This document shows, piece after piece, positions 42,339 through 51,729 of a stretch of DNA of 64,000 bases. How positions within the stretch are numbered: the first letter of the stretch is position 1; each line of letters starts with the position of its first letter. Both the position numbers and the translations under genes were made by a program. The notes under the pieces are model-generated. The model was not told where the DNA came from, made no database searches, and saw only the letters and a list, made by a program, of their open reading frames with translations. This DNA is from CAZUNO01 sp964621445 [NCBI: Candidatus Hadarchaeota archaeon]. GTDB lineage: Archaea; CAYQAE01; CAYVLA01. The DNA lies in NCBI GenBank assembly GCA_964621445.1, contig CAZUNO010000012.1, positions 1-64,000 on the forward strand. Reading direction: 5' to 3'.

Positions 42339-43844
42339 ATGACTACCCTAGTACAGGAAGTGGGAGGTTTTAGAAAACGTAAAGCCGATCTAAGGATCGC
42401 CCTCGTCTATCCCAATATCTACCCGGTCGGGATGGCAAATCTGGGGCTCCACACGGTATATTCCCTCTTCAACTCCTATGAGAAAATTGCCTGCGAGAGG
42501 TTCTTCCTGGGGATGGACAAGTCCATGGAGACCAATACCCCCTTGGGCCTATTCGATGTCATCGCCTTCTCCCTTCAATACGAGATGGATTATACCAATG
42601 TTATCAAGATTCTCAAGTCATGCAACATCGAACCCGATAGGCGGAGAAGAAATGGACCCATGGTCATCGCCGGGGGGCCATGTTGTTTCAACCCCCTTCC
42701 CCTAACGGGCATCATTGACCTGTTCGTTGTCGGTGAGATTGAACCTCTGGCCAATGACCTCGTCGAGGGTCTTCTCGAGGGCTATGGTACAGACGAGATG
42801 TCTTCAACTCCGGGTCTACTATCAAGTCAACTCCTGAACCTCACGAAGGCAGCTCGCGCAATGGATCTGGACTCAATTCCCGCTCCCCTAAATCAACCTC
42901 GCCCAGTGTCGGGAGTTAATCCGGCCCTGGGCGAGACTTTTCTGGTCGAGATATCGAGGGGATGCAACGTTAGATGCAGGTTCTGCATGTATTCCCATTG
43001 CACCTTCCCTAAAAGGGAGAGATCATTCCAGAGAATCAAGGAGGTAGTTGATAAGGGCCTGAAAATCACTAAATCTCCCAAGGTCTCATTGATTGGGGCC
43101 CTGGTTACGGATCATTCCGAGATAAAGGAGATACTCCATTACCTGTCCGAGATCGGGGTCTCGGTCTCCCTTCCATCGATCAGAACTGATGGCGTGGACG
43201 ATGAACTGATGGAACTGATCAGGGCTCTTGGGGTTAGGACCTTGACAATTGCACCCGAGGGAAGCCCGAAAATTAGATCTACTCTCAAGAAGGGAATTTC
43301 GGAGGATAGCATAAGGTATGTGTCCGAGGCGGCGGTTGATTACGGCGTGGAAAAGCTTCGGATGTACTTCATCACCGGGGTTCCTGGAGAAACCACCCAA
43401 GACCTGGAGTATATCGCAAACCTGTCAGCCGATCTCTCGAGGATTTACGGAAGACGCCGCGTTACCGCCAGCGTTAACCCCCTGGTTCCTAAACCCCACA
43501 CGCCGGCGGAATTCCTTCCCATGTCTAAACGTGGGCGACTGAAATCAAATTATTCCTTTCTTAGAAAATTCACCCCGGATTCCGTCAACCTGAACTTGCA
43601 GAGCATAAGAGAGTCAATTATACAGGCCTATCTGGCCAAAGGAACGGCCATAACCGCTAAGGTGCTATTATCGATGGATACCGGCTCCACGAGCTATGGC
43701 GAATGGAAACGAGCGGCAGAAAGGGAGGGAGACTCCATTAATCGGATATTTTCACCTCCTGACGATACCCCCTGGGACATCGTAGATTCTGGTTTAAACC
43801 GGAGCTATCTTAAAAGACAGCACCAATCCATGCTGCAAAATTAA
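42339..43844 (+). CDS. Radical SAM protein with B12-binding-like N-terminus
   Basis: 501 residues. The N-terminal 190 residues have a Rossmann-like pattern (RIALVYPNIYPVGMANLGLH; VIAGGPCCFNPLPL) like the B12-binding-type domains of methylthiotransferase-related and MiaB-like radical SAM families. The cluster motif is CNVRCRFC (CxxxCxxC) in EISRGCNVRCRFCMYSHC. The barrel has LTIAPEGSPKIRSTLKKGI and NPLVPKPHTPAEF. It would cleave SAM to make a radical; the substrate is unknown. Starts at ATG 42339, divergent from tRNA-Met. Confidence 0.85.
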   Translation: MTTLVQEVGGFRKRKADLRIALVYPNIYPVGMANLGLHTVYSLFNSYEKIACERFFLGMDKSMETNTPLGLFDVIAFSLQYEMDYTNVIKILKSCNIEPDRRRRNGPMVIAGGPCCFNPLPLTGIIDLFVVGEIEPLANDLVEGLLEGYGTDEMSSTPGLLSSQLLNLTKAARAMDLDSIPAPLNQPRPVSGVNPALGETFLVEISRGCNVRCRFCMYSHCTFPKRERSFQRIKEVVDKGLKITKSPKVSLIGALVTDHSEIKEILHYLSEIGVSVSLPSIRTDGVDDELMELIRALGVRTLTIAPEGSPKIRSTLKKGISEDSIRYVSEAAVDYGVEKLRMYFITGVPGETTQDLEYIANLSADLSRIYGRRRVTASVNPLVPKPHTPAEFLPMSKRGRLKSNYSFLRKFTPDSVNLNLQSIRESIIQAYLAKGTAITAKVLLSMDTGSTSYGEWKRAAEREGDSINRIFSPPDDTPWDIVDSGLNRSYLKRQHQSMLQN

Positions 43845-43941
43845 AAGAATTCCGCCTGCCATTTGGAATTTTAGCATTGAGATTAACCTAAGAGGGTTTT
43901 ATTAGCGTCTGAGAAAGCATTAATAGCCACGTCAAAACACT

Positions 43942-44649
43942 ATGTATCTAGGAGATCTAGTCTTGTTTTGTCCTCGCTGTAATGAAAGGATTAGCGAGAG
44001 TTGGACCTACTGTCCCCGATGTGGAGCAAAGCTTCCAGGTTCCAAAAATTCCTCTGGCCAGGAGATTAATGGATCATTTAATGATATGTTCGAGGATATC
44101 CGAAAGCAGATGAAGGATGCCCTGAAGGATGATCTTTCGGGAGATATCGAGTTCTTTGATCTTAAGCCCGAATTTCTCAAGAAACATCCCTTATTCAGAT
44201 CGGGAGGGTTCCGAGTAAAGATAACCAGGGCCGGTGATGGACCACCGGATATCGACATTAAGGCCTTCGGTGATATAGATGAGAAGACGGCCGAGAAGAT
44301 ACAGAAAGCCATGAAGAAACAAAAGGTAAATCTTGATGACAGGAAGGAAAGGGAAGAGAAAGAGCAGGAAAAAGGGTCCAAGAAACAGGAAACCCGGTAC
44401 AAACAGATCTCGGAATACAGGGAACCGACCTGCGAGACCAAATGGGCCGGGGATCACTTGGTAGTGGAGCTAGATCTACCTGGTGTAAAGAGTGAGGACC
44501 ATATCGACATTAGAAAGCTAACCGAGAGCATCGAGATCAAGGCATTTGCCGGAAATCAAGGGTACTTCAAGATCCTAAGCATACCAGAGGACGCAAAATT
44601 GTTCAAGAAGGAGTTCCGAGACCACAAGCTCAAATTGAATATCAAATAG
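43942..44649 (+). CDS. Zinc-ribbon/Hsp20-like (CS-fold) protein
   Basis: 235 residues. An N-terminal zinc ribbon (CPRC ... CPRC, residues 10-28), a variable charged middle with a Lys/Glu-rich helix (about 125-155), and a C-terminal beta-sandwich (ETKWAGDHLVVELDLPGVKSEDHIDI ... FKILSIPEDA) like alpha-crystallin small heat-shock or CS domains. Archaeal proteins of this layout are uncharacterised; a chaperone-type role is inference. Directly upstream of initiator tRNA-Met. Confidence 0.72.
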   Translation: MYLGDLVLFCPRCNERISESWTYCPRCGAKLPGSKNSSGQEINGSFNDMFEDIRKQMKDALKDDLSGDIEFFDLKPEFLKKHPLFRSGGFRVKITRAGDGPPDIDIKAFGDIDEKTAEKIQKAMKKQKVNLDDRKEREEKEQEKGSKKQETRYKQISEYREPTCETKWAGDHLVVELDLPGVKSEDHIDIRKLTESIEIKAFAGNQGYFKILSIPEDAKLFKKEFRDHKLKLNIK

Positions 44650-44695
44650 GTCTCCTCCTCGAAACATTAAAGAATTCTCTCGCCCTCCTCAATCC

Positions 44696-44770
44696 AGCGA
44701 GGTGGGGCAGCCAGGAGTGCCCGACGGGCTCATAACCCGTAGGTCAGTGGTTCAAATCCACTCCTCGCTA
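44696..44770 (+). tRNA. Initiator tRNA-Met(CAU)
   Basis: 75 bases, intronless. Acceptor AGCGAGG/CCTCGCT with the A1-U72 pair of archaeal initiators. The D-arm contains AGCCAGGAG, the anticodon arm is ACGGG-CTCATAA-CCCGT with the three G-C pairs typical of initiators, the variable loop AGGTC and the T-arm AGTGG-TTCAAAT-CCACT. Discriminator A; CCA is not encoded. A TATA-like CATTAAAGA lies 24-31 bases upstream. It contrasts with the four-intron elongator gene 2.4 kb away. Confidence 0.96.
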
Positions 44771-44813
44771 TTCTTGCTTTTATTCCCGGAAAATTATCTT
44801 TATTTGCCAATCT

Positions 44814-45698
44814 CTATCGTTTTCCCAGCCATTTTTCCAGGAAACCTATGTCACCTGGATCGACACCTAACTTTTCGCTAACCACAAAAGGTGTTGGACA
44901 AGCATTTTCAACATTATGTATATCGCTCCCCAGCACCAGCTTTCCTCCCGAATCTATGAATTCTTCCAGGAAGTAGATGTACCTTTCGGCAAATGATTGG
45001 TGATTCATTGCCAATATCCTGCCCCAGCTTGATTGGTTTATTTCCAAAGGCACATTACGACTATCGGAGACCGCTGCTAACCTTCTAACATCAATTCCAA
45101 GAAGCTCCTGTACATCGCTTAGAGGATCGCCAATGGACATAAGAGGGGGGAACGGGTCCTGCTTTGGCATCTTAGGCCCAACGCCGGTCTTGCCCAGCAT
45201 ATCATTGATCAATGCCCTTAGAGGATGGGCCAAGAATCCCGGAACACCGTACTCCTCCCTTACCTCCGAGATGACTTCCATTCCCCGAATGAGGTAATCT
45301 CCTAGCTCGACTCCATTATCCGGTCTACTTGGTTCTCCTATTATGAAGTCCACCTCGGCCTCCTCCATGGCCGATCTACCGGTTTCCGATTCGAAATGAG
45401 CTAGCCCGATTTCGGGGGAGAAAAGAATGATCGCGCCCGGGAAATGATCCTTTTCCTCTCTTACTTCCTTGGCGAATATCCTATATCCACCGAGGGTCCC
45501 GGGGTAGTGATTCAGCCTTGCGCTAGCACCGAGGGTAAAACGCCCGAAATGATCCGTTACACCGATAATCCTGCGGCCACTGGCGACTGCAAAGGAAATG
45601 AAATCATGAAGCGAACAGCCCTTGGGTCTTTCGGTACCAGCGTGAAAATGGAGGTCTATGTTGAAGAGCTCCAGGTTATCCCAGCTTGGGGGTTCCAT
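44814..45698 (-). CDS. PHP-domain metal-dependent hydrolase
   Basis: 294 residues. PHP metal-ligand motifs in order: DLHFHAGT (HxH), VTDHFG, SPEIGLAHFE, FLAHPLRAL and GSDIHNVE. PHP proteins are phosphoesterases such as histidinol-phosphatase or nucleases. There is no partner domain and no pathway context here, so the substrate is open. Convergent with the initiator tRNA gene. Confidence 0.8.
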   Translation of the reverse strand: MEPPSWDNLELFNIDLHFHAGTERPKGCSLHDFISFAVASGRRIIGVTDHFGRFTLGASARLNHYPGTLGGYRIFAKEVREEKDHFPGAIILFSPEIGLAHFESETGRSAMEEAEVDFIIGEPSRPDNGVELGDYLIRGMEVISEVREEYGVPGFLAHPLRALINDMLGKTGVGPKMPKQDPFPPLMSIGDPLSDVQELLGIDVRRLAAVSDSRNVPLEINQSSWGRILAMNHQSFAERYIYFLEEFIDSGGKLVLGSDIHNVENACPTPFVVSEKLGVDPGDIGFLEKWLGKR

Positions 45699-45887
45699 AT
45701 TCAGATTCTATAAGACGATCTCTATAACTTTAAGCTTCCTGGAATCCGCTGGATGGGAGAAAATCCCCAATTTTCACTGGCTCCATGCTTAACTCCCTGG
45801 AAGCTGGCCTACTTCGACGCCCAGATGAACTCATCGTCCTCCTGGCTCAGTTTTAAGTTCTGGTAATTAATGTACTAATCGGTAAAA

Positions 45888-46595
45888 ATGGTCAGCCCTG
45901 CAAAAGTATTTCGCATTCGTGAAGATATTGATACTGAATCCATAGCCGATATCCTCGATCAATTCCGGGAGGAGGAGTCCGTATTGACCGAGCAGGATGA
46001 GGAAACCAAGCTGGTGACCGAGGTCCTTGACCTAGACCTGGAAGAAGGCGTCCTCAGCGGGGTTTTCAGCAAGGATTTTCTCAAGACCGAGCGCTACAGG
46101 AGGAAGGTGATCGAAACTCCGGTGACCGAAGAGGCTCCCTTCTGGATACGGGAATCCGAAGGACAAGCGTATCTTGTCGTCTTCGCGCCATCGGTGGCCC
46201 GCGGTGTGAAAAAGCTACTCACCAGTCACGTCGCCCGTGAACTCGCGGGTATTCTTTTCATGGAAAGAGGTTCAATCGTCGAAACCAAGATATCCCATGA
46301 AACCCTAAAGGAAGTCCATGAATCCAACCCCAGGGCCACCAAACTTATCTGGTTCGATAATATCGATTTTCCGGATGTAGGAAAGCTCTGCCTTTCGGGT
46401 TCCTCCATTGCAGATACCGATCTTTACAACCAATACCTGGATCACGGGAAGATATGGTATGCGGTATTTGAAGTCGAGCAATACGGAATGGTAATTGGGC
46501 TAACTCGAAGCTGCGTGGTGACGCTGTTCAGCAAGGCAACGCCGGAGGAATTTTCTCAATACATACTCAACGAGATACTACCGCTGACGGAGTAG
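45888..46595 (+). CDS. Conserved-looking protein of unknown function
   Basis: 235 residues. I do not recognise the family. The N-terminal 60 residues are acidic and helical (RIREDIDTESIADILDQFREEES). The middle is alpha/beta, with a possible substrate pocket around FAPSVARGVKKLLTSHVARELAGILF. The C-terminal half is beta-rich (GKIWYAVFEVEQYGMVIGLTRSCVVTLF). No signal peptide or membrane helix. ATG start with a TATA-like AATTAATGTACTAAT about 20-30 bases upstream, so it is probably leaderless or nearly so. Confidence 0.7.
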   Translation: MVSPAKVFRIREDIDTESIADILDQFREEESVLTEQDEETKLVTEVLDLDLEEGVLSGVFSKDFLKTERYRRKVIETPVTEEAPFWIRESEGQAYLVVFAPSVARGVKKLLTSHVARELAGILFMERGSIVETKISHETLKEVHESNPRATKLIWFDNIDFPDVGKLCLSGSSIADTDLYNQYLDHGKIWYAVFEVEQYGMVIGLTRSCVVTLFSKATPEEFSQYILNEILPLTE

Positions 46596-46657
46596 ATTCC
46601 TCCTAAATATCCCTGTGTCACAATTTTAAACATCAAATATCGTCTATCAACGGTTGG

Positions 46658-48022
46658 GTGCTGGCATTGAAAGAATTCCGCGACCAAAGTAAGTTTGCAG
46701 ATAATATCATCAAGGAGGCCCGGAAGGAGATAGACCTCGAGACCCGGATTCCCAAAAAAGAGTACCAGCAGAGGTGGAGTTCCGTACAGAGGGCCATGGA
46801 AGATAATGAAATTGACCTCATCTACGCCTGCGGAAGCGAGCTTGACCGTTCCGATACGGCCTGGCTGGCCGGAATATTCGACCCAATCATCGAGAGATAC
46901 GGCGTTCTACTTCCCATTGACGGGAAACCCGTAATCCTCGCCGGTTCGGAAGGAGGACACGTGCTGGAAGAGGCCGCGGATAGGTCAGGGGCAGATATCT
47001 TCCTCCTACGCGAATTTCAGATCTCGGATGAGGAATATCGTCACGCGGATTTCACATCTTTGGACCAGGTATTGAAATCGATTGGAATGACGGACCCCAA
47101 GATGGTGGCCATAGTATCCAGCCCGGAATTCCTACCCCTCTCCCAGTATCGGCTTTTGAGAAAAAAATTTGGCGATGCGGTTTGCTTTAACCCGCTTCTG
47201 AAGCAATTGAAGTATGAGAAATCTCATGCTGAACTCAGGGTCTGCGAACAGGCGAACATTATTGCAGATGCTGGCATGAGGGCCATGCTTGCCTCCCTTC
47301 GCCCTGGAATGACTGAGCTGCAGCTGGCCGGAATCGGAGATTACGTAATGAAGGAGCTTGGAGCCGGACGTACGGGGTTTCCAACAATAATCACCTCCGG
47401 GGAAAGGAATTACACGGTAATAGGGCCGGCTACCAATAAGGTGATAAAGGACGGGGAAATGGTATCTCTCGGTCTTAGCCCAACCTTCAATGGTTACCAC
47501 GGAGTTGTTAGACGTACGGTTAAGGTTGGCGAATTAACCAGGAAACAGAGGGAATTCATGACCAGCGTTGAGGACCTCTATCGTGTAGTGATGGAAGCCA
47601 CAATTGAAGCCGCCGAACATGATCTGCCCTCAAACCACATAGATAGGGCAGGGAAAGAGTTTCTGGACCGCCTGGAGCTAAAGACGATTGCAGGCTCTCT
47701 GGACACTCCACCGGAACCCTATACCTTCCTCCATAATACGGGGTGCTCCGAGTGTCAAGAGGGATTCGGAGCGGTAACTCCACACACAGATCACCCCCTT
47801 GGCCAGAATGTTGCCCTAATGATTGACATCGCATTACTCGGATTCGAGGAAAGAGGTAAACCGATATTCGAAGTACTCTATGGAGTGATCGAGGACGCAC
47901 TCTGGAAAATGGACAGCAGGGTCGGTGTATATAACAAGCTTCCACTTGACGTGCAGGAACTGGTGGGTAGCGAGGCTGAATTTGAGAGAAATCCATACCA
48001 CTGCCCACTACCTAGAGGCTAA
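46658..48022 (+). CDS. M24-fold (Xaa-Pro peptidase/creatinase-like) protein lacking metal ligands
   Basis: 454 residues. The N-terminal creatinase_N-like domain (about 30-180) and C-terminal pita-bread fold (about 185-420) are recognisable (LRVCEQANIIADAGMRAML, GERNYTVIGPATNK). The usual metal ligands are not: where active M24 peptidases have an Asp in the GDxxxxDxG strand and Asp in SDxTRT, this one reads GEMVSLGLSPTFNGYHGVVRRTV, and the HxxGHGxG motif is HNTGCSECQEGFG. It may be a creatinase-type amidinohydrolase or a non-catalytic relative. The stop overlaps the convergent nitrilase gene. Confidence 0.75.
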   Translation: MLALKEFRDQSKFADNIIKEARKEIDLETRIPKKEYQQRWSSVQRAMEDNEIDLIYACGSELDRSDTAWLAGIFDPIIERYGVLLPIDGKPVILAGSEGGHVLEEAADRSGADIFLLREFQISDEEYRHADFTSLDQVLKSIGMTDPKMVAIVSSPEFLPLSQYRLLRKKFGDAVCFNPLLKQLKYEKSHAELRVCEQANIIADAGMRAMLASLRPGMTELQLAGIGDYVMKELGAGRTGFPTIITSGERNYTVIGPATNKVIKDGEMVSLGLSPTFNGYHGVVRRTVKVGELTRKQREFMTSVEDLYRVVMEATIEAAEHDLPSNHIDRAGKEFLDRLELKTIAGSLDTPPEPYTFLHNTGCSECQEGFGAVTPHTDHPLGQNVALMIDIALLGFEERGKPIFEVLYGVIEDALWKMDSRVGVYNKLPLDVQELVGSEAEFERNPYHCPLPRG

Positions 48023-48789
48023 TCAAGGCGATAGGCGGTCGGTCGTCTGTCCTCAAGGATATCGTTAAGGCCAGTCACCTTCTTGTCCCGGGCGGAAGAG
48101 GTATCAACCTTCACCACCGATTTCTCAATGCAAGAATTACCGGCCCTTGATAGAACGTTTCCTTTAGGTGAAACAATCAGGGACCCGCCCACGAAATCCA
48201 GGCCTCTCTCACTCCCTACCCTGCTGGCCGTAACGATAAAAACGTGGTTTTCAATGGCCCTGACAAGGGCTGCTGTGGGCCAGAATGGCAGAACCAGGTT
48301 GGCAGGGTGAGCGATGATTTCGGCTCCCTTTAACATTAGGGTCCTGCAGGATTCAGGGAAGAACCAGTCGAAACACACCATCATTCCGATTTTAGCCCCC
48401 CTCCATGAATGTACGTCGAAGCTGGATCCAGGGCTGAAGATCTTCTTCTCCCTGTCAAATAGGTGGACCTTCCTGTGTACCTTAATCCCCTCAGGAGTTA
48501 TGAGGGCTGATGAGTTATAGAATTTCTCCGACGCCCGCTCCGCGAAACCTGCCACGATGGCCCTGTCCTTTTGGCTGCTAATTTCCTGGAGGGCGGCCAG
48601 GGTTCTTCCATCCGGGACCTCCTCTGCTAGATCTACCAATTCCGTCCTGCTCAGCGAGTAGCCAGTGTTGAATAGCTCCGGTAAGACGATTAGATCCGCA
48701 TGGATATCCCCGATAATGTCCAGTACTTCATCGATATTTCTCCCCACCTCTCCCAGTACTGGTCTTGTTTGAACATATCCTATTCTCAT
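48019..48789 (-). CDS. Carbon-nitrogen hydrolase (nitrilase superfamily)
   Basis: 256 residues. The Glu-Lys-Cys triad is visible: LPELFNTGY (Glu), HRKVHLFDRE (Lys) and GMMVCFDWFFPE (Cys). The family includes omega-amidases, N-carbamoyl and N-acyl hydrolases. The neighbouring M24-fold and CocE-like genes suggest amide or peptide-like compound use; this is inference. Cytoplasmic. Confidence 0.9.
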   Translation of the reverse strand: MRIGYVQTRPVLGEVGRNIDEVLDIIGDIHADLIVLPELFNTGYSLSRTELVDLAEEVPDGRTLAALQEISSQKDRAIVAGFAERASEKFYNSSALITPEGIKVHRKVHLFDREKKIFSPGSSFDVHSWRGAKIGMMVCFDWFFPESCRTLMLKGAEIIAHPANLVLPFWPTAALVRAIENHVFIVTASRVGSERGLDFVGGSLIVSPKGNVLSRAGNSCIEKSVVKVDTSSARDKKVTGLNDILEDRRPTAYRLD

Positions 48790-48838
48790 CGGTTATCATC
48801 CCTTGACATGGTTCCATATCCCACCAAAATTGGTTTAT

Positions 48839-49957
48839 TCATGAACGGGTTGATCGGCTTTTCACGTTTACTCCTGCCTTTCTGGCCAGATAGGTCCGAT
48901 ATATGCAGAAATTTCTCCAGGAAACATCCGGTGGCAACCAGTGATCGGCATGTGGTATGTAACCGCCGGTTTCCACCACCGGCCAAATCCTATCAACCTC
49001 TCTCTTGATCTCCTTCTTTCCCCTGGCCAGGGCCCTTTTATCTATGCCACCGAACATCACCAGCGAGGGATACCTGGCCCTGAGATCCTTTACATCCATT
49101 CCTGCCTGGACCTCCAGAGGCCATACGCCCTTCACGCCTGCTTCCAACCATAGGGGTATTAACTGGTTTACATCACCGTCGCTGTCGACGCAGATCAGGT
49201 CCACACCCCTAGAACGAAGGAAATTGCAGACCTCCCTATACCTGGGAACCATGAACTCCCTGAACATCGAGGGCGATATCAAAGGGCCATTCCTATAAGC
49301 CATGTCCTCCCAAAAACCAAAAGCATCCAGTTGCACCGATTTCAGTACCTTTCCCAATATGGCCAACAGGACCTCAACCCTTTGATCCATCATGGCCTCC
49401 ACAAAATCCGGTGTTTCGTGAAATGCCCGGCAAAGCCCCTTTAGGCCCAGTAGATTCCTGAGAGGACCGAAGAAACCGCCCCATCTGTTGGCAAAGCACA
49501 TGAGAGGCGAGTCCCTCTGTTTCCATTTCTCAACCTTGCATTCCCAGTCACCCGGGAACCTTTCCTCCAGTTTGGGACACAGCCTGGTACTAGCCAGACG
49601 CCAGAAATCCTCCTCGTTTTCAACCGGGAATCTGACGAACTGGGGCATGCTTGAACGGGACCTGCGACCCTTGAACTCCCGACGCACCACCCCGTCAGCA
49701 TCAACATAGGTACGGGTTTTGGGATTTTCACTAATAGTCCGGGATTTAAATGGAGGGAATGGGCCGACCGGTATATCAATCCCAAGGATGGGATCCAGGT
49801 TGAAGATATCTCCAACCGGCGCGCCATTCCATCCCTCTCTTCGCCACCTTTCCTCCGTCTCAGGCCACATGCCCTCAAAGGACAGGAAGGGTCGGTCAGG
49901 GTCCCCGAAGTGAGTTACTGCAAGATACCTCTCCCTGGGATTCATCAACGGGTCCAT
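48839..49957 (-). CDS. Uroporphyrinogen decarboxylase (URO-D) family protein, MtaA/CmuA-like
   Basis: 372 residues. URO-D barrel features: NPRERYLAVTHFGDPDRPF at the start, FADRWGG-like FANRWGGFFGPL, and GVDLICVDSDGDVNQLIPLWLEAGVKGVWPLEVQAGMD, where metal and substrate ligands lie. Family members outside haem synthesis are corrinoid methyltransferases or of unknown role. The archaeal subgroup is widespread in uncultivated lineages. Operon-like spacing (about 40 bases) with the CocE-like gene end. Confidence 0.85.
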   Translation of the reverse strand: MDPLMNPRERYLAVTHFGDPDRPFLSFEGMWPETEERWRREGWNGAPVGDIFNLDPILGIDIPVGPFPPFKSRTISENPKTRTYVDADGVVRREFKGRRSRSSMPQFVRFPVENEEDFWRLASTRLCPKLEERFPGDWECKVEKWKQRDSPLMCFANRWGGFFGPLRNLLGLKGLCRAFHETPDFVEAMMDQRVEVLLAILGKVLKSVQLDAFGFWEDMAYRNGPLISPSMFREFMVPRYREVCNFLRSRGVDLICVDSDGDVNQLIPLWLEAGVKGVWPLEVQAGMDVKDLRARYPSLVMFGGIDKRALARGKKEIKREVDRIWPVVETGGYIPHADHWLPPDVSWRNFCIYRTYLARKAGVNVKSRSTRS

Positions 49958-49999
49958 CCTTCCTCTCGGTAATAACTGTTGATTTTGGCAAATTCCTGC

Positions 50000-51673
50000 C
50001 TATCTCCTTACGGGGAGGGAAAGATAACTACCCATTTTTCTATCGTGGTAAACAAGATTTTGGGAGGGAAGTAAATTTGGGTAGAAGGCCGGGAAATCAC
50101 TGTTAGCAATATCCAATCTAAGTCCAACATCGCTTGATATCGCCTTCCAAACCGGCATCAACTCTATTCTGAATTCGTAGATCTCCCCTGGGACCAGTGG
50201 CTCAGGATCCCTATGGGATCGCCGGTGGGAGCCCCGAAGTCTTCCCGTGGTCAAGAGTATTGATTCGCCGGCCGGTCTAACCTCGGTCAGTTTGGCTATC
50301 CAGTCAACATCCTCTCGATCGCTGGATGAGAATAGGTGAACAACCGGTGATCCGGCTATTTCGATCTTACCGGGCTTTTTAGCTGAGGTATACACCAACA
50401 TCCTCTCTTCCGCCCTTCGGATATCTGAATTTCTACCCGAAACGGTCGGAACCGGATTCTCAGGGTCGTGCTTGATATGGTCCGGTGGGTGGTCCCCCGC
50501 CGGATTCTGCTCAAGGGTTCCCCGGGTTTCTCCTGGTCCCATTTCTCCCTCGGACTGCAGATAATACCTCTTCTCGAGGGTATCGGGGGGCCAGGATTCC
50601 TGAAACCTCCACTCATCCTTGCCCAGTACGAAGATCCTCACCGGTGGTTCTTCCATTACCCCATTATCCTTTCCCTTCAACCAGTGATCGAACCACCGGA
50701 GTTGGACGTTTCTGAGATCAAATCCCTCACGACCGCCATGAAGCCAGGGCCCTATTAGCATCTTCTTTGGTGCTTTGATCTCCATGAAGCTCCTCAACGT
50801 TCCCCTTATGAAATAATCAAACCAACCCCCAAGACAGTAGATAGGGACATCTATCTCCCCGAACAGGTTCCCCGGGGATTTTCCGTACCAGAAAGGACTA
50901 TCGGTATCGTTCTCCACGATCTGCTCAAGGAACTGGCCTCCATAGATCCCCTTTCCACCCAATGCATGTTCGGCCACTCGTCTCGCTCTCGCAAAGTGAA
51001 CCTTTTCCCTCATACCCTCCAAACTTTCATACTCCTGGTCCCGATGAATACCTGGGACCTTTGGAGCAACTATGTGAGCAAGATGGCTTATGGACCATCT
51101 CAGCATCAACATGTTCATTATCCCCCCGGGATAGGCCGCCTCATTGTACATGTTCGCCCCCGCAAAACTGGTGAACATGGCCTTTAACCCCGGCGGGTGC
51201 TCGGCGGCCAGGAAAAACTGGTCCATGCCCAGGTAGGAACCTCCCATGGTGCCAATGTTGCCGTCGCACCATGACTGCTCCCCTATCCAGGACACGGTGT
51301 CGAATCCATCGGGCCCATCCTGATCGAGAAAGCTAAACTCCCCTTCAGAAATCCCGGTTCCCCTAACCTCTGCCTCAACAACCGCGTAACCTCTGGAAAC
51401 GAATTCCCTGTGACATTCCTTATCCCGCCTTTGGGGAGGGTCATTTACGTTATGATAGGGCGTTCTTATCAAAATGGTGGGAAATGGCTCATCCACGTCC
51501 GGACGAAAGACCTCAAGGTAGAGCTTTACCCCATCCCGCATGGGTATGTAGGTCCTTTCAACCTCTCCAGGGTCGTAGAGCCTTATTCCCCAGGCCGGAT
51601 CCAGTTTCTTTGAGGACAAGATCGTATTCTCCGCTGCAGTCATTGGTGAAAATGGGATATATTGTTTTCGCAA
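50000..51673 (-). CDS. CocE/NonD family serine hydrolase (X-Pro dipeptidyl-peptidase type)
   Basis: 557 residues. The nucleophile motif is GGSYLGMDQ (GxSxxG), with the acid and His expected in GGWFDYFIRG and GPWLHGG. The C-terminal jelly-roll (from about residue 410: PVVHLFSSSDREDVDWIAKLTEV) is the XPD C-terminal domain. It cleaves an ester or amide; no signal peptide is evident. It is divergent from the interrupted paralogue gene. Confidence 0.9.
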   Translation of the reverse strand: MRKQYIPFSPMTAAENTILSSKKLDPAWGIRLYDPGEVERTYIPMRDGVKLYLEVFRPDVDEPFPTILIRTPYHNVNDPPQRRDKECHREFVSRGYAVVEAEVRGTGISEGEFSFLDQDGPDGFDTVSWIGEQSWCDGNIGTMGGSYLGMDQFFLAAEHPPGLKAMFTSFAGANMYNEAAYPGGIMNMLMLRWSISHLAHIVAPKVPGIHRDQEYESLEGMREKVHFARARRVAEHALGGKGIYGGQFLEQIVENDTDSPFWYGKSPGNLFGEIDVPIYCLGGWFDYFIRGTLRSFMEIKAPKKMLIGPWLHGGREGFDLRNVQLRWFDHWLKGKDNGVMEEPPVRIFVLGKDEWRFQESWPPDTLEKRYYLQSEGEMGPGETRGTLEQNPAGDHPPDHIKHDPENPVPTVSGRNSDIRRAEERMLVYTSAKKPGKIEIAGSPVVHLFSSSDREDVDWIAKLTEVRPAGESILLTTGRLRGSHRRSHRDPEPLVPGEIYEFRIELMPVWKAISSDVGLRLDIANSDFPAFYPNLLPSQNLVYHDRKMGSYLSLPVRR

Positions 51674-51729
51674 CCGGGGTTCCGCCGTAAAAAAGTGTTA
51701 TACCACATGTATGGATAATTCCTAAGGCC

